DNA of 64,000 nucleotides, taken from Marinoscillum sp964351625 (GTDB lineage Bacteria > Bacteroidota > Bacteroidia > Cytophagales > Cyclobacteriaceae). This document shows positions 9,531 to 17,575 of this stretch, in pieces. Position numbers and translations under genes: made by a program. The notes beneath the pieces are model-generated. The model saw only the letters and a list, made by a program, of their open reading frames with translations, did not search any database and had not been told where the DNA came from. The stretch is from contig CAYGOV010000013.1 in the NCBI GenBank assembly GCA_964351625.1, forward strand, positions 1 to 64,000, given 5' to 3'. The first letter of the stretch is position 1. The number at the start of each line of letters is the position of its first letter.

Positions 9531-9881
9531 CTAGTCATGGTCTTTGATAATTCTTTGAGGGTTCATCTTTGTTGGGAAAAAGTCTGTGATATACACAATT
9601 GACTTTTCTGCATCAATGTAGTAGATGATTTTCATTTCAAAGTGTTTGGTTTCTTTATAGAGAATATATCTAAACTCTTTTTCTAGTTCTGAAAGGAAGT
9701 CTTCAATTCTACCTCTTTCCGGATTATTTGAAAGTGTGCTCGTTTTGTCAATAATTTTCTCATCTATTTCAATTGCTCTTTTAAAACTAAAGTTCTCAAA
9801 GAGTTAGGTCAATATACGGTCTTGATAACGTCTGAGAGCAGGCTTGGCGATTACTACTTTGTATGATTTTCCTTCGCCCAT
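9531..9881 (-). pseudogene. RelE/ParE-type toxin gene with an in-frame stop
   Basis: Reading leftward from the ATG at 9881, the frame encodes about 116 residues typical of a RelE/ParE-superfamily toxin: a start with KVVIAKPALRRYQDR, a middle rich in charged helix residues, and a C-terminal beta stretch with FRYILYKETKHFEMKIIYYI and a final NPQRIIKD. Codon 26 (9804-9806) is TAA, so translation would stop after 25 residues. The rest of the frame is open to the TAG at 9531. A single base change would restore it. The ATG lies 28 bases inside the end of the antitoxin gene, the usual coupled layout. I read it as a recently inactivated toxin. A sequencing error is the alternative. Confidence 0.8.
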
Positions 9882-10069
9882 TTTTGATTCGCTTTCTTGA
9901 AATCATCTAGAGACACTACTTCTTCTTTGATGATGGCATCCATAGATTCCTGCGTATTGGATTCCAATTCAGCTTGAGTCATTAGCTGGTCCAGCCTTTT
10001 GAGCGTAGTGGTTTTTTGTACTTTCATCAAACGCTCAATAAGACCCAATTTTAATGTTTCTGATGTCAT
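9854..10069 (-). CDS. Antitoxin of a RelE/ParE-type module
   Basis: A 71-residue, mostly helical, charged protein. It starts with TSETLKLGLIERLMKVQ and ends with a segment (SLDDFKKANQKWAKENHTK) like the toxin-wrapping tails of small Bacteroidota antitoxins. No DNA-binding motif is clear enough to name a family. The gene overlaps the start of the toxin frame by 28 bases, the classic antitoxin-first order. It is intact while the toxin carries a stop codon, so it may now be an orphan. Function is inferred from size, order and the toxin next to it. Confidence 0.75.
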   Translation of the reverse strand: MTSETLKLGLIERLMKVQKTTTLKRLDQLMTQAELESNTQESMDAIIKEEVVSLDDFKKANQKWAKENHTK

Positions 10070-10295
10070 ATTTCACGTATTTAAAAATCCTAATGTAAAA
10101 CTAATGATTTCATTTTTCATACAGATTGATGCTCAAGACCTCTTTAAGGCACAGCGTCGCAAAATCTTAAACACTTAAAATTGAAAGGTTGTAATTACCA
10201 AATTGGAAAGATTAGCTTTTAAAATCGAATAAAGCACATTGTTCAAAGATTCCGATACGCTCAAATATGTATTAGTTGGAACAAGTAAGAAAACC

Positions 10296-10450
10296 TTAAA
10301 GTGCCATAGTGAACACATAACTTATGATATTAGCACCCATCTGCAAGGCTTGCTGACGTACTGATTCAGGATCACCATGGATCACCTGATCCTCCCAGCC
10401 ATTGCCAAGATCGCTTTCATAAGAATAATAGCAGATCAAGCGGCCTTCAT
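10296..10450. repeat. Direct repeat, copy 2 of a 155-bp duplication
   Basis: Matches 9357-9511 in the same orientation with about six differences. It forms the 3' end of the intact DUF4159 gene, so this copy is the likely parent. The 225 bases between this repeat and the antitoxin start (10070-10295) hold no gene that I can see. Confidence 0.9.
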
Positions 10451-10958
10451 AGATCAGTCCAAAACCTTGGGCAGGTTTACCATCGTGCTCATGTATTTTG
10501 GGTAAGCCTTTTTGGAATTGAAATCGTTGGTGATAAATAGGATGTTCAAATGGGAGCTCTACAAAAGTGAGTTCTGGAAAGACCTTTTTCATTTCCAATC
10601 GTACATATTGATCCATTCCATAATTGTCATCTATATGTAGGAAACCGCCAGAGATTAGGTATTTTCTTAGATTTTGGGCTTCATCCTTATTGAACACCAC
10701 ATTGCCGTGACCGGTCATGTAGACATATGGAAATAAAAACAGGTCAGGACTTCCAACAGCTACTACTTCTCCGCCTCTTTTGATGTCTGTCTTTAGATTT
10801 CTATTGCAGAAGTCTATGAGATTTGGTAGGGCAGTTTTGTTTGCATACCAATCTCCGCCACCATCATATTTCAGTTTGGCTATTTGCAGACTCTGACCTT
10901 CAGCTTTCGCAAAAGCAAAAAAACAGATGATTGTAAATGCTAAAAAGTAAGTCCTCAT
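10296..10958 (-). CDS. DUF4159 domain-containing secreted protein
   Basis: A 220-residue protein with a signal peptide (TYFLAFTIICFFAFAKAEGQ) followed by a single DUF4159 domain. Typical points are the KLKYDGGGDWYAN start, LFPYVYMTGHGNVVF, a GGFLHIDDNYGMDQY segment and the C-terminal CYYSYESDLGNGWEDQ. The fold resembles ThuA/glutamine-amidotransferase-like domains, but no enzyme activity is established. Its start overlaps the stop of the HAD phosphatase gene by 4 bases, making it the last gene of the GH63-PafA-HAD-DUF4159 set. Its 3' end is duplicated at 9357-9511. Confidence 0.92.
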   Translation of the reverse strand: MRTYFLAFTIICFFAFAKAEGQSLQIAKLKYDGGGDWYANKTALPNLIDFCNRNLKTDIKRGGEVVAVGSPDLFLFPYVYMTGHGNVVFNKDEAQNLRKYLISGGFLHIDDNYGMDQYVRLEMKKVFPELTFVELPFEHPIYHQRFQFQKGLPKIHEHDGKPAQGFGLIYEGRLICYYSYESDLGNGWEDQVIHGDPESVRQQALQMGANIISYVFTMAL

Positions 10959-11611
10959 TTCCCAAAAAGTTTTAAGATTTGGTCGAGATCTATTTGGGTA
11001 AAATCATCAATGATAATATCACCGAAAAGCTCTTCTCTTTTATGTGAAGTAGCTAAGGCAACTGTTTTTGCCCCAGCACTTTGACCAGCTTTGAGTCCAG
11101 ATATTGCATCCTCAAATACTATACAATTACTAGGCTCCCGTTCAGTCATCATGGCAGATTTTAAGTAGACTTCTGGCTCAGGCTTTCCTTTGGTGACCAT
11201 ACCTGCATCCACCACACCTTTGAAATAGTGGCGAATATTTAATCCGTCCAAAGTGAAAATTACATTTTCCTTCGGAGCAGAAGTACCTACCACCATCGGA
11301 ATATTTGCCGCTCGTGCACTTTCTAAAAAGTCTATCAACCCCTTAGTAGGAGCCAAATGTGGAGCATATAAATCACGGTACGCTTTTTCCTTTTCTGCGC
11401 CTACAACATCAACTTGATCCGCAGGAATCCTTCCTTCAAAAACGACAGCAACCAATTCTGAGAGGGTTCTGCCATTCATATTGAGTCTGTAAAATTCCTC
11501 GTCAATGTCAGCTCCATATTTTGCAGCAATTTGCTGCCAAGCGAGATAATGGTACTCGTGATTCGCGACAATCACGCCATCCATATCGAAAAGTAATCCT
11601 AGTTTGTTCAT
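10955..11611 (-). CDS. HAD-superfamily hydrolase, beta-phosphoglucomutase-like
   Basis: A 218-residue HAD hydrolase of the beta-phosphoglucomutase/phosphatase subfamily. The nucleophile motif FDMDGV lies at residues 8-13, followed by a helical cap domain. Motif II is in VVGTSAP (about 110-116), the lysine of motif III in GKPEPEVYLKSA (about 142-153), and the acidic motif IV in VFEDAISGLKAG. Sugar-phosphate phosphatase or beta-phosphoglucomutase activity is likely but cannot be separated by eye. It overlaps PafA upstream and DUF4159 downstream by 4 bases each, so all three are coupled. A GH63-like glycosidase starts the cluster, which fits sugar metabolism. Confidence 0.9.
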   Translation of the reverse strand: MNKLGLLFDMDGVIVANHEYHYLAWQQIAAKYGADIDEEFYRLNMNGRTLSELVAVVFEGRIPADQVDVVGAEKEKAYRDLYAPHLAPTKGLIDFLESARAANIPMVVGTSAPKENVIFTLDGLNIRHYFKGVVDAGMVTKGKPEPEVYLKSAMMTEREPSNCIVFEDAISGLKAGQSAGAKTVALATSHKREELFGDIIIDDFTQIDLDQILKLFGK

Positions 11612-13239
11612 TTTATAGCTTCTACAATTGGTTCACCTGCTATAGCAGCGTTTGGGATAGGTATTTGTAACATGGAGGCAACCGTTGGTGCTATATCTGT
11701 GATGTAGGTCTTTCTGTCAATCTTTCCAGGCTGTACATTGGTGCCGTAAAATAAGAGCGGAACGTGCGTATCGTATGTATAGCCTGATCCGTGAGAGGTA
11801 CCTTTTTCACTCGTATTGTATCTCTCTAGATAACCTGGTTTGAAAATGATCATCACATTTCCCGAGAGCACAGAATTAAAACCATTCTGGATACTGCCAA
11901 CTATACCTTCTTTGTCATCCAAATAGGGCATTTGAGATTTGGTATACACCTCAGCTACTTCAGGTATGTTGAGCGCTTCTTTTGATATGAAATTTTCAAC
12001 TTCAGCAAGGTCAATCCCTGTTGATGCGATAGCCATTTCATTTAGAAATATCTGGGAATTAGAAAAATCAAGTATAAAATCAGCATTGCCGAACCGATTG
12101 TTTGTTTTGGAGAGGATTAGATTTTCAAGTGCCTTTACATCAACAAAACCACCAGGTAAATTTTTATCAGCTAAGTATTTAGGATTGTCTACAGCACCAT
12201 GATCTGCGGTGAGGAAAACCATATATTGACCCTTGCCAAGAGTAGCATCCAAATAGCTAAGAAATGATCCCAGATCTCGATCAAGTCGAGTGTAGGTATC
12301 TTCTATTTCTAGTGAATTCGGACCGAAGTTATGCCCAATATAGTCGGTGGATGAGAGGCTCACTGCAAGAAAGTCTGTAGCTCCTGATTGTCCCAGTTTT
12401 TGAGTTTTGATCGCGTCTTTAGCAAAATCTAATACCAACGAGTTGCCGAAAGGTGTGCTCTTGATCAGTCCATAAGGTCCATTTTTCAATCTTAGCTCAC
12501 TTAAGTCATAAGGAAACGTTGGAGTATCCTTTCCGTTAAATCCAATTTCATAAGGCGAATTATCCTCCCAAGAGCGATCATAAGCCGCTTTTGGAAGCAG
12601 AAGGTCCCATTTCTGATTGAGGTATTTATCAACAAGCTTTTTGTCGTTGAACGCTTGCACCCATTCAGGCAATGACGACATATAAAAGTCTGAGGTCATA
12701 AATTGACCCGTCTTTGTATCAAACCAATAGGCTCCATCTGCAATATGACCAGCGGGCAATACCGCACCTCGATCTTTTAGGGAAATGCCTATTATTTTTG
12801 ATTGGTAATTTGAGTGCTTTTTAAGTTCATCAGTGATGGTACTACTCAGGAGGTTTCTCGGAGAAATTTTACCCATTTTTTCAGTACCACCTATGTTATT
12901 CGATAGGGTATCACCTACACAATAGGTCGAGCGGCCAAGATTTTTATCAAACCAATCATTTCCTATGATTCCGTGGTATTTAGGTGTGGTACCTGTATAA
13001 ATACTTGCATGTCCTGGCGCAGTATAAGTTGGAATATAGTTATAGTGATTGTTTCTGGCATAGAAGCCATCTCTTATCAATCTTTTGAAACCATTTTCTC
13101 CAAAATGATGCGAAAAACGATCGAGATAATCATTACGCATTTGGTCAACTACAATCCCTACTACTAATTTCGGTTTATCAGGTTGAGCGCATGCAACACT
13201 AGAGATGATCAGGAGGGGTAAGAAAATACTTCTAAACAT
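11608..13239 (-). CDS. pafA: PafA-like alkaline phosphatase (secreted, possibly lipoprotein)
   Basis: A 543-residue alkaline phosphatase superfamily enzyme that releases phosphate from organic monoesters outside the cytoplasm. It closely follows the Bacteroidota PafA plan. The threonine nucleophile is in TYTAPGHASIYTG and the downstream asparagine in GNDWFD. The SLKDRGAVLPAGH motif holds the lysine and arginine that bind the substrate phosphate. Metal ligands appear in STDYIGHNFGP and TADHGAVDNP. The frame is open to 13347, but that start would run into the GH63 gene and place the signal sequence internally. I use the ATG at 13239, which begins MFRSIFLPLLIISSVACAQ. The SVAC tetrad could be a lipobox. 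Confidence 0.9.
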   Translation of the reverse strand: MFRSIFLPLLIISSVACAQPDKPKLVVGIVVDQMRNDYLDRFSHHFGENGFKRLIRDGFYARNNHYNYIPTYTAPGHASIYTGTTPKYHGIIGNDWFDKNLGRSTYCVGDTLSNNIGGTEKMGKISPRNLLSSTITDELKKHSNYQSKIIGISLKDRGAVLPAGHIADGAYWFDTKTGQFMTSDFYMSSLPEWVQAFNDKKLVDKYLNQKWDLLLPKAAYDRSWEDNSPYEIGFNGKDTPTFPYDLSELRLKNGPYGLIKSTPFGNSLVLDFAKDAIKTQKLGQSGATDFLAVSLSSTDYIGHNFGPNSLEIEDTYTRLDRDLGSFLSYLDATLGKGQYMVFLTADHGAVDNPKYLADKNLPGGFVDVKALENLILSKTNNRFGNADFILDFSNSQIFLNEMAIASTGIDLAEVENFISKEALNIPEVAEVYTKSQMPYLDDKEGIVGSIQNGFNSVLSGNVMIIFKPGYLERYNTSEKGTSHGSGYTYDTHVPLLFYGTNVQPGKIDRKTYITDIAPTVASMLQIPIPNAAIAGEPIVEAIK

Positions 13240-13301
13240 TACTAAAATTTGAATTGGATTTGAAGATAGGGCTTTCCGTTTGACTAGCCAATCTCGACTA
13301 A

Positions 13302-15926
13302 CTAATTGTGGTATCTGTGTATCAATTCGGCAACCAATCCGGTCCATCCAGTCTGATGTGAGGCGCCAAGGCCAACTCCTGTATCTCCATTGAAATATTC
13401 ATAAAACAGTATGTAATCTTTGAAATGAGGATCTTTCTGAAATTTCTCATTTGCCCCGTAAACAGGGCGAAATCCATTTTCATCTTTCATGAAAATCTTC
13501 ATTAAGCGCATGCAGATATTACTGGTGATCTCACGAAGCGTAAGCTTCACGCCGCTTCCCAATGGAAACTCTACCTTATAGTCTTCACCATAGTAATATG
13601 CGTACTTCAAAAGCGACTCGAGGATCAAATAGTTTACCGGAAACCAGATCGGCCCGCGCCAATTGGAGTTGCCACCAAAAAATGAAGAGTCGGATTCACC
13701 TGGGAGGTAGGCTACCTCTAGTTTCTGACCATCAATCTCCAATTTGTAAGGATATTTTTCATGGTATTTGGACAAGGCTCGGATCCCATAATCTGAGAGA
13801 AACTCACTTTCGTCAGCCATTCGCTCGATGATACGCTTCATTCGAAATCCTCGAAGAATACTTAATAGTCTCAGTTCACCTTTGCCGGGATCTTCCCATC
13901 TGGCTACTAGAGATGCAAGCTTTGGTCGTTCTTTTAAGAAAAAGTCTAGACGCTCTTTAAATTCCGGTAGTCGTCCATATACTTCTGTTCTTAGTATTTC
14001 TATCGCAAAAAGAGGGATCAAACCTACCATAGACCGTACCTTCATCCGTTGATTAGGCTTGTCCGGAGTGTGCATTACGTCGTAGTAGAAGTTGTCTTCA
14101 TTGTCCCACAAGTCCACATCAGAATCTCCTATACTATTCATAGCGCCAGAGATATAGAGGAAGTGCTCGAAGAACTTGCCTGCCATGTCTTGATAGACAG
14201 GATACTCGCTGGATAGGTCCAGCGCTATCCTCATCATATTCAGAGAGAACATAGCCATCCAACTCGTGCTATCTGCCTGCTCTAGTCGAGCATTTTCTAC
14301 TATTGGGTGATTTCTATCAAAAACTCCAATATTATCCAGTCCAAGGAATCCCCCCTCAAAAACGTTGTTACCACTAGTATCTTTTCTATTCACCCACCAA
14401 GTAAAGTTGATGGAGAGTTTATTGAAGGCTGCCATCAGAAACTCTAGATCTGGCTTCCCAGTAGTATCTCTATCAATTTGAAAAACACGCAGCACCGCCC
14501 ATGCATGTACAGGTGGATTTACATCGCTAAAGTTCCATTCGTAGGCAGGGATCTGACCATTGGGGTGTAGGTATCTGTCTTTAAGAAGCAATAGCAACTG
14601 TTGCTTTGCGAAATCTGGATCTATCCGTGTGATAGGAATACAATGGAAGGCCAAATCCCACGCGGCGAACCATGGGTATTCCCATTTGTCGGGCATCGAC
14701 AGTATGTCATAATTGAACATATGCTGCCAATCCTTATTTCTCCCTACCTTTCGCGATTCATCTGGTTTGAATCTGCCAGGGTCGCCATTGACCCAATTGC
14801 GCACATTGTAGTAGTAGAATTGTTTGCTCCACATCATGCCAGCGAAGGCCTGACGCTGAATGTTCTTAAGGTCTTTATTTGGAATTTTTGATTGTAATGG
14901 TCTGTAAAAACTATCTGCTTCTGATTTTCTCTTTTTGAATAGGACATCATAGTCCTTGAAAGGGGCATTATTTGCTTTAACGGACATTCTAACCTTCACA
15001 GTTTTAGATCCGCCAGCAGGAACCATTAATTTGAAAATACCCGATGCTTTTGTTCCCTTCTTTTTAGGGTTAATGGTTTTTTTCTTGTTGACCACATAGT
15101 CATTAATAGCATCCTTAGGGTAATTAGATTGCTTATTTGGGATACCATAAAGGCGTACTCTATTCGTTGCATTGTCGCAGTATGCTTGCTCTGCCAGTCC
15201 ATCTCCGAAATAAACATGAAAGTCACCTAGATCGTGGTGCGTGATAAGCATTTCACTTTTGTCTACAAAAGATAGTTGTGGGACAGTGTTGTCTTTTCCT
15301 GATGACCAAGTATTTCGAAACCAAAAAGTAGGCAATACAGAAATTTCCGCAGCTTTATTGCTTCTGTTGTGAATTACAGCTTCGAAAAGTATATCGTCTG
15401 GCGACACCTTAGCGTACTCTAGAAAAATATCGAAGTACTCATCTTTATCAAAAATCCCTGTGTCTATAAGCTCGTATTCACTTTCCTTTTTAGGGCGTTT
15501 AATGTTTTTAAGTACGAGATCCGAATATGGAAACTCATTGATGGGATACTTATAAAGCATCTTCATGTAAGAATGAGTAGGCGTACTATCCAGATAATAG
15601 TAGAGTTCTTTTACATCTTCTCCATGATTGCCTTCATGTCCCGTAAGTCCAAATAGTCTTTCTTTAAGAATTTTATCTTTGCCATTCCAAAATGCCCAAG
15701 AGAAACATATCCTTTGGTCTGAATTGGAGAATCCACCGATTCCATCTTCTCCCCAGCGGTATGATTTACTTCTAGAGTGATCGTGTACTACGCTCTCCCA
15801 AACATTTCCTGATGGAGAATAATCTTCGCGCACGGTCGCCCATTGCCTCTCAGAAAGATAAGGTCCCCATTCCTTCCATTTTACCCCTTTTTTTGCAGCT
15901 TCCAGACGTGATTTCTCGTGATTCAT
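13302..15926 (-). CDS. GH63-like glycosidase (MGH1-type domain)
   Basis: An 874-residue protein related to glycoside hydrolase family 63 and the mannosylglycerate-hydrolase-like group, with an (alpha/alpha)6 barrel. Characteristic stretches are KWEYPWFAAWDLAFH near the middle, the PAYEWNFSDVNPPVHAWA segment, DNIGVFDRNHP, a QADSTSWMAMF helix, and near the end NWRGPIWFPVNYL and HQTGWTGLVAEL. Acidic residues in these stretches are the likely catalytic groups. There is no signal peptide, so it should act in the cytoplasm on an alpha-glucoside or similar sugar. It starts 99 bases from guaA, which runs the other way. PafA follows 62 bases downstream. Confidence 0.85.
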   Translation of the reverse strand: MNHEKSRLEAAKKGVKWKEWGPYLSERQWATVREDYSPSGNVWESVVHDHSRSKSYRWGEDGIGGFSNSDQRICFSWAFWNGKDKILKERLFGLTGHEGNHGEDVKELYYYLDSTPTHSYMKMLYKYPINEFPYSDLVLKNIKRPKKESEYELIDTGIFDKDEYFDIFLEYAKVSPDDILFEAVIHNRSNKAAEISVLPTFWFRNTWSSGKDNTVPQLSFVDKSEMLITHHDLGDFHVYFGDGLAEQAYCDNATNRVRLYGIPNKQSNYPKDAINDYVVNKKKTINPKKKGTKASGIFKLMVPAGGSKTVKVRMSVKANNAPFKDYDVLFKKRKSEADSFYRPLQSKIPNKDLKNIQRQAFAGMMWSKQFYYYNVRNWVNGDPGRFKPDESRKVGRNKDWQHMFNYDILSMPDKWEYPWFAAWDLAFHCIPITRIDPDFAKQQLLLLLKDRYLHPNGQIPAYEWNFSDVNPPVHAWAVLRVFQIDRDTTGKPDLEFLMAAFNKLSINFTWWVNRKDTSGNNVFEGGFLGLDNIGVFDRNHPIVENARLEQADSTSWMAMFSLNMMRIALDLSSEYPVYQDMAGKFFEHFLYISGAMNSIGDSDVDLWDNEDNFYYDVMHTPDKPNQRMKVRSMVGLIPLFAIEILRTEVYGRLPEFKERLDFFLKERPKLASLVARWEDPGKGELRLLSILRGFRMKRIIERMADESEFLSDYGIRALSKYHEKYPYKLEIDGQKLEVAYLPGESDSSFFGGNSNWRGPIWFPVNYLILESLLKYAYYYGEDYKVEFPLGSGVKLTLREITSNICMRLMKIFMKDENGFRPVYGANEKFQKDPHFKDYILFYEYFNGDTGVGLGASHQTGWTGLVAELIHRYHN

Positions 15927-16013
15927 TCTATTGTATTAACGAGCTAAACAAGACAAATTTCATCATAATTCAAATCGATGCGTAAAATCAATTTAGGGTT
16001 TGGTCTAATCTGC

Positions 16014-16021
16014 TAATTTTG
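16014..16021 (+). promoter_or_regulatory. Possible -7 promoter element for guaA
   Basis: TAATTTTG matches the Bacteroidota -7 consensus TAnnTTTG. It ends 4 bases before the guaA ATG, so a transcript starting at the usual distance would be leaderless or nearly so. No good -33 TTTG is seen at the expected spacing; one TTTG lies only about 11 bases upstream. This is weak evidence in AT-rich DNA. Confidence 0.25.
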
Positions 16022-16025
16022 CGAC

Positions 16026-17552
16026 ATGACGGACAAAATTCTAATTCTTGACTTTGGATCTCAGTATACGCAGCTAATTGCAAGACGTGTAAGAGAACTG
16101 GATGTTTATTGCGAAATTCATCCTTTTAGCAACTTTCCAAGCCCAGATAAATACACAAAAGGAATTATCCTTTCTGGTAGTCCTTGCTCTGTGTTGGATG
16201 AAGGTGCGCCGGATTTGGATATCCAAAGTCTGGAAAAATTGCCAATTTTAGGAATTTGTTACGGGGCGCAGCTGCTTGCGCACAAATATGGGGGTAAAGT
16301 CACACCTTCTGAGCACCGCGAATACGGTCGTGCAAAACTTGCACACATAAATGCACACTTTGAATTACTAAAAGAGATAGAAATAGACAGCCAAGTGTGG
16401 ATGTCCCATGGTGATACCATCACTGAGCTTCCAGAAAATTTTCAGGTGATTGCAAATACTGAGAGCATACCTGTGGCTGCCTATAAAGTAGAGGGCAAGC
16501 CCATTTACGGAATACAGTTTCACCCTGAAGTGACGCATAGCCTTGATGGCAAAGCATTGCTCAGAAATTTTGTGGTACACATCTGTGGCGCGAAGCAGGA
16601 CTGGACAGCTGATATTTTCGTGGAGAATACTGTTCGTGAGCTTCAGGAAAAGCTAGGTGATGATAAAGTAGTGATGGGTCTTTCTGGAGGAGTGGATTCT
16701 TCAGTGGCTGCCATGTTGATTCATCAGGCAATTGGTAAAAACCTGTATTGCATTTTTGTAGATAATGGACTCTTACGGAAAAATGAGTTTGAAGAAGTGC
16801 TCGCTTCCTATGAAGGTATGGGTCTCAATGTAAAAGGAGTGGATGCCAAAGTAGAGTTTTACAAAGCATTAGAAGGACTCAAAGACCCAGAAGATAAGCG
16901 CAAGGCTATCGGAAGGGTTTTTATAGAGACTTTTGATGTGGAGTCACATAAAATAAAGGATGTAAAGTGGCTTGGTCAGGGCACTATTTATCCTGATGTG
17001 ATAGAATCTGTTTCGGTGAATGGACCTTCAGTGACTATTAAGTCTCACCACAATGTAGGTGGACTTCCTGCCAAAATGAAATTGAAAGTAGTAGAGCCAC
17101 TTAATCTCCTTTTCAAAGATGAGGTGAGAAATGTGGGAAGGGCATTAGAAATTTCTCAAAATATCCTTGGAAGACATCCTTTTCCAGGTCCAGGTTTGGG
17201 GATCAGAATATTAGGAGATATCACTGCTGAAAAAGTCCGCATCTTACAGGAGGTTGATGCAATTTTCATCAATGGTTTGAAGGATCATAAACTCTATGAT
17301 GAGGTTTGGCAGGCTGGCGCAATGTTGCTTCCTGTCCAATCAGTAGGGGTTATGGGTGACGAACGTACCTATGAGCAAGTGGTAGCTCTGAGAGCTGTGG
17401 CTAGTTTGGATGGAATGACTGCTGATTGGGTACACCTTCCTTATGAGTTTCTTGCGGAGATTTCCAATAAGATTATCAATAGGGTAAAAGGTGTAAATAG
17501 AGTGGTTTATGACATCAGCAGTAAGCCACCAGCAACCATCGAATGGGAATAA
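16026..17552 (+). CDS. guaA: GMP synthase (glutamine-hydrolysing)
   Basis: Converts XMP, ATP and glutamine to GMP in purine synthesis. The 508 residues match the family. The N-terminal class I glutamine amidotransferase domain shows the GICYGAQLLAHKYGG nucleophile elbow (cysteine near residue 79) and the FHPEVTHS histidine-glutamate pair. The ATP-pyrophosphatase domain follows with the P-loop GLSGGVDSSVAA near 218-229. The C-terminal dimerisation domain has GRHPFPGPGLGIR and ends in KPPATIEWE. It is transcribed away from the GH63 gene. A TPR/periplasmic-binding gene begins 23 bases after its stop. Confidence 0.98.
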   Translation: MTDKILILDFGSQYTQLIARRVRELDVYCEIHPFSNFPSPDKYTKGIILSGSPCSVLDEGAPDLDIQSLEKLPILGICYGAQLLAHKYGGKVTPSEHREYGRAKLAHINAHFELLKEIEIDSQVWMSHGDTITELPENFQVIANTESIPVAAYKVEGKPIYGIQFHPEVTHSLDGKALLRNFVVHICGAKQDWTADIFVENTVRELQEKLGDDKVVMGLSGGVDSSVAAMLIHQAIGKNLYCIFVDNGLLRKNEFEEVLASYEGMGLNVKGVDAKVEFYKALEGLKDPEDKRKAIGRVFIETFDVESHKIKDVKWLGQGTIYPDVIESVSVNGPSVTIKSHHNVGGLPAKMKLKVVEPLNLLFKDEVRNVGRALEISQNILGRHPFPGPGLGIRILGDITAEKVRILQEVDAIFINGLKDHKLYDEVWQAGAMLLPVQSVGVMGDERTYEQVVALRAVASLDGMTADWVHLPYEFLAEISNKIINRVKGVNRVVYDISSKPPATIEWE

Positions 17553-17575
17553 ATAACCAAGCAACTCTGAAGACT

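Noticed and set aside
11608..13347. Longer start for the PafA-like gene at 13347
   Set aside because: It would overlap the end of the GH63 gene by 46 bases and put 36 extra residues ahead of a perfectly good signal peptide at 13239.
14601..14891. Open frame antisense to the GH63-like gene
   Set aside because: It lies fully opposite a long gene with clear family motifs and shows no recognisable motif itself. Many similar antisense frames exist across the window and are by-products of codon use.
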